A stretch of DNA of 64,000 bases from Chionis minor (taxonomy: Eukaryota > Chordata > Aves > Charadriiformes > Chionididae), in assembly GCA_013398295.1 (NCBI GenBank), contig VZSF01000964.1:434001-498000 (forward strand), given 5' to 3'. This document shows positions 61,160 to 64,000 of the stretch, one piece after another (the first letter of the stretch is position 1; each line of letters begins with the position of its first letter). The translations under genes and the position numbers were made by a program. Below the pieces are notes generated by a model that did not search any database, had not been told where the DNA came from, and saw only the letters and a list, made by a program, of their open reading frames with translations.

Positions 61160-64000
61160 GGAACTGAACCCTGCATTTGTGTTGTAGGTTGAGTGGGTTG
61201 ATAAAGGAAAAATAGGAAAATCTTGACCAAAGACAGTCTTCTGGAAATGTGTCCATTTCTTGTGAAATGGGTTCATTTATCTGTTCTTACAGACTGAACT
61301 ACATTCGGATGAGACTGTTCCTAGATGAAGTGGCGCAGTTTCTTTGTTCCTGAAAACGGTGTTGGGTGTTTATACTTGAGGCCTGTTCCTACATGGCTCA
61401 GTAGGTACTTTTGCCTTATTGGATGGAAATATATATCATCCTTTGGTTTAATCTTCTTGGAATATGAGAAGCATTACATTTCCATAGGTCACTTTTAGAT
61501 TATGATCCTTCAAACTACCGATCTTGTGCAAAAGGGTATTACTTCTTGATAAAGAACCCTGCCCACTGGTTAGGTCACATTTAATGTACTCTGTTATTGG
61601 ATGTATTGGATTTTATGTTGTAGAAAGCAATGCTGAACTTTCAGGCCAATGATTTCTACTGAGCCCAGTATTGAATGCGAGATGGTTTTACTTCCCATGT
61701 TTTACGAAAAAGAAAAGACATTTATATGAACGGAACCAGGATTTTTGAAGTGTATTTTGTTTTATGACAGCGGTTATCCATCCCCCAATATTTAAAATCA
61801 AGCTCTTCATTATGTATGCACTTTAAGATACCACTGACAACAACTTCAATGAAACCTTTCAAATTCCAAGGAACAAGATTGACTTTAAGGAGGCTTAAGC
61901 ACAGGGATGAAGTATGCCTAATTTATATAATTTGCACTGGTTTTAAGCTTCTCAAGTTAGAATAAATTATAGAAGTTACTATAACTTGGTGTAATTGACT
62001 CATTCCTAAAGCCAGATAAACATTTATTTAAAGTTACAAGGTCAACAGTTTTACTATCTCAATCTCTTCACCCATAAACATTTTGGCACTGTAAAATAAT
62101 AATAATTTCTATTTAATCCTAAACTATTTTAAACCCAAGTTTAGTAAGGGGTATGTGAACCATCAGCTATATAAAAGATGAGATGTAGGAACTGGGATTG
62201 AATTTGTTATTTTTGTCCACTAATGCTTCCAGCATAAAGAGCTTTGTCCTAGGTTTCTGATATCTTTGCTCAAGCACAGCCATGAAACTACAAGTTTAGA
62301 AGAGAAAATCTTTTTGAAGAGGAAAACTTCTTGATCCACTTTAGTCTCTATTTCTTTCCTGTGATCATTACTGCTTACTACAAGGATAGATGCGCCAGAT
62401 GGCCGAGATGAGTTTCCTTCACCCCCAGTTCGCAATCGTGTTCAAACATCATAAGCAATTGAGCTATAAACTCAAATTTGAATACAGCAGTGAAACAGGA
62501 CTCTCTCTCTCAAACTATTCTTTTGTCCACAGCTCCAAAGCAGTCCACAAATATCTGCCTGTCAGTTCTCTCCCATCACTTCTGCAAATGCCTTGCTCAC
62601 GGTTAACCGAACTGTGACAGAAGTGATGCTGCTTAGGACATGTAACACAGGACAGTGGGTAGATGAGAGAGAGAGAGACACGCTAGGAGCATCTTGCCGG
62701 GGAAAGGCTGAGCGTAGTCCTCGGGAGGCGAGGCACCAGAATCCATGCAAAAGCTCTTTGTCAGGACCCAGAGCCATAGGAAACCAGGCCTCCTTGGTTC
62801 TGCTGCTCGCAGAAGTACTTGTTCAAACCTACTGTTGGCAGCAACGCAAGGACAACTCTCAATTTAAGAGCTAACACTGTCAGGATGGGCTGTGGGTAGA
62901 GGATAACTGTCGGCAGCTCTTCAGCAAAGGCAGAGACTAAGAAAAGGCATTTTCAAGTGAGAGACCGTGATCTTGCTGCAGCATCGTCCCGTGCCTCCCC
63001 TGTGCAGTGTGAGTATGTACACCACCAAAGGCCTGCCTGGTAGACATGGATGAGTTCAACTGCGTTCTCTCTTGTGCAAATACCTGGGTATTTACACCTC
63101 TCTCTCGACAGGCAGGCAGGAGCCTTTGCGGGTCTTGCTTGGGAAACTACAGAAATAAGATGGACTGAGATCTGATTTCCATGGAGATTCACTTTCTCAG
63201 ATGCACAAGTCGAAGTATTTCCTATACTTCCAGTTCTCAGAGAACTGGCAAATGATTCAGGCATCAAAGTTTGTGAACTAATGTTTAGAACTGGGGTTTA
63301 GCTCATATTCACCCTTGAAAGACCTTACTTGTGCACATAGAAATGTCTGACATCTTCACTTTTTTTTTTATATCTGGAGAATACAAAAGAGCCCTTTGTC
63401 CAGGTAAGAATGGGAAAAGATGCAAACAAAAGCCTGCCATAATGGCAGATGTTACAATAGGAAATAAATACTAGGATGAAAAGAGCTGAGTTACTGAATT
63501 TTAAAAACTTCTATAAATTGGCTTACACTTTAATTGAAGGCTTTAATTAATCTCATGGAAATGAAAAGATGAAGCAGAAGCCAGAGTGATCGTTTTGAAA
63601 GCACTATAATGACATTTTTGTTTTCCATCTATTAACTTGTGTTTTAGCAAGACTGGAGTATCAAGCACTGACAGGTGCAGTAGGCGCTCTGGGTGGGTTT
63701 CTTTAGCTAGAAGTGAGTGCAGTGAAGACTCAGGCGGTTCAGCTTCAATCATGATCCTACAGCAAGGCAATGATTTGCCCTGTATAGATTTGAAAAGGTG
63801 TTTGTCCATATTGACTTGTCTTACGTTTACAGAAATAATTGCCTTGGCTGTTTTCTGTTTCATCAAATGTGCACACTTTGCACATTGAGTCTTCAGCTAT
63901 TTGCAGCGGTTGCTGTAGCAGAGATTCAGTTCTCCTCGTCTGAAGTATTAATGCGGAACATGACAGTGAGGGACGATTTTTGTTACTCAGATCTATGTTT

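Larger units (their letters stand above)
59956..64000. other. TEAD1 intron to the end of the window
   Basis: Non-coding intron with A16 (60322-60337) and T-rich (61134-61159) tracts and a short (GA)n run near 62664-62678. It contains the candidate cassette exon at 60419-60673. No other exon signal was recognised and the intron is not closed within the window. Confidence 0.5.

Noticed and set aside
1..64000. CRISPR arrays, bacterial operons, tRNA or rRNA genes, integrated viruses
   Set aside because: None was seen. The window has vertebrate intron structure, and the only clear mobile elements are LINE/SINE-type relics.

Overview
This window is vertebrate, almost certainly avian, nuclear DNA. 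The evidence is a long AT-rich stretch with one short coding exon, several young CR1 LINE fragments with the bird-type ATAGAATC-like 3' end, and older amniote-type repeat fossils. No species can be named. There are no operons or bacterial-style genes, and most open frames are chance frames in introns, so they are not annotated.

The only gene recognised with confidence is TEAD1 (TEF-1, the TEA-domain factor that partners YAP/TAZ). Its first coding exon lies on the + strand at about 19212-19465. It has a good 3' splice site, the known non-AUG (ATT) start at 19264, the TEAD1-specific N-terminus, the first part of the TEA domain, and a consensus GTAAGT donor in phase 1. No further TEAD1 exon was recognised. 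Positions 1-19211 are therefore read as the upstream intron and 19466-64000 as part of the next, very long intron.

Layout: 1-19211 is upstream intron with two CR1 fragments (5971-6110, 9781-10380), one ancient CR1 relic (about 13880-14345), one MIR/L2-like relic and a C19/T10 tract. 19212-19465 is the exon. 19959-20540 is a C/T-rich, CpG-containing island just downstream of the exon, broken by an unknown base. 23875-24656 holds exact copies of pieces of that island, bounded by single unknown bases, and is best read as misplaced contigs. 24655-24994 is a diverged tandem duplication. 24995-64000 is intron with further CR1 pieces (37832-38703, 51996-53279 with a 520-base gap, 59855-59955), a plus-strand ancient CR1 relic (about 49430-49800), palindromic amniote-type fossils, CpG-dense DNA near 42.8-43.2 kb, and a candidate cassette exon at 60419-60673 with the correct phase for TEAD1.

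No new multi-gene system is present. The items most worth following are the misassembled CpG island (a possible internal promoter with a TATA-like box and a TEAD-type site), the phase-matched candidate exon at 60.4 kb, and the family of foldback repeats. Repeat family names are recalled from general knowledge; no database was searched.
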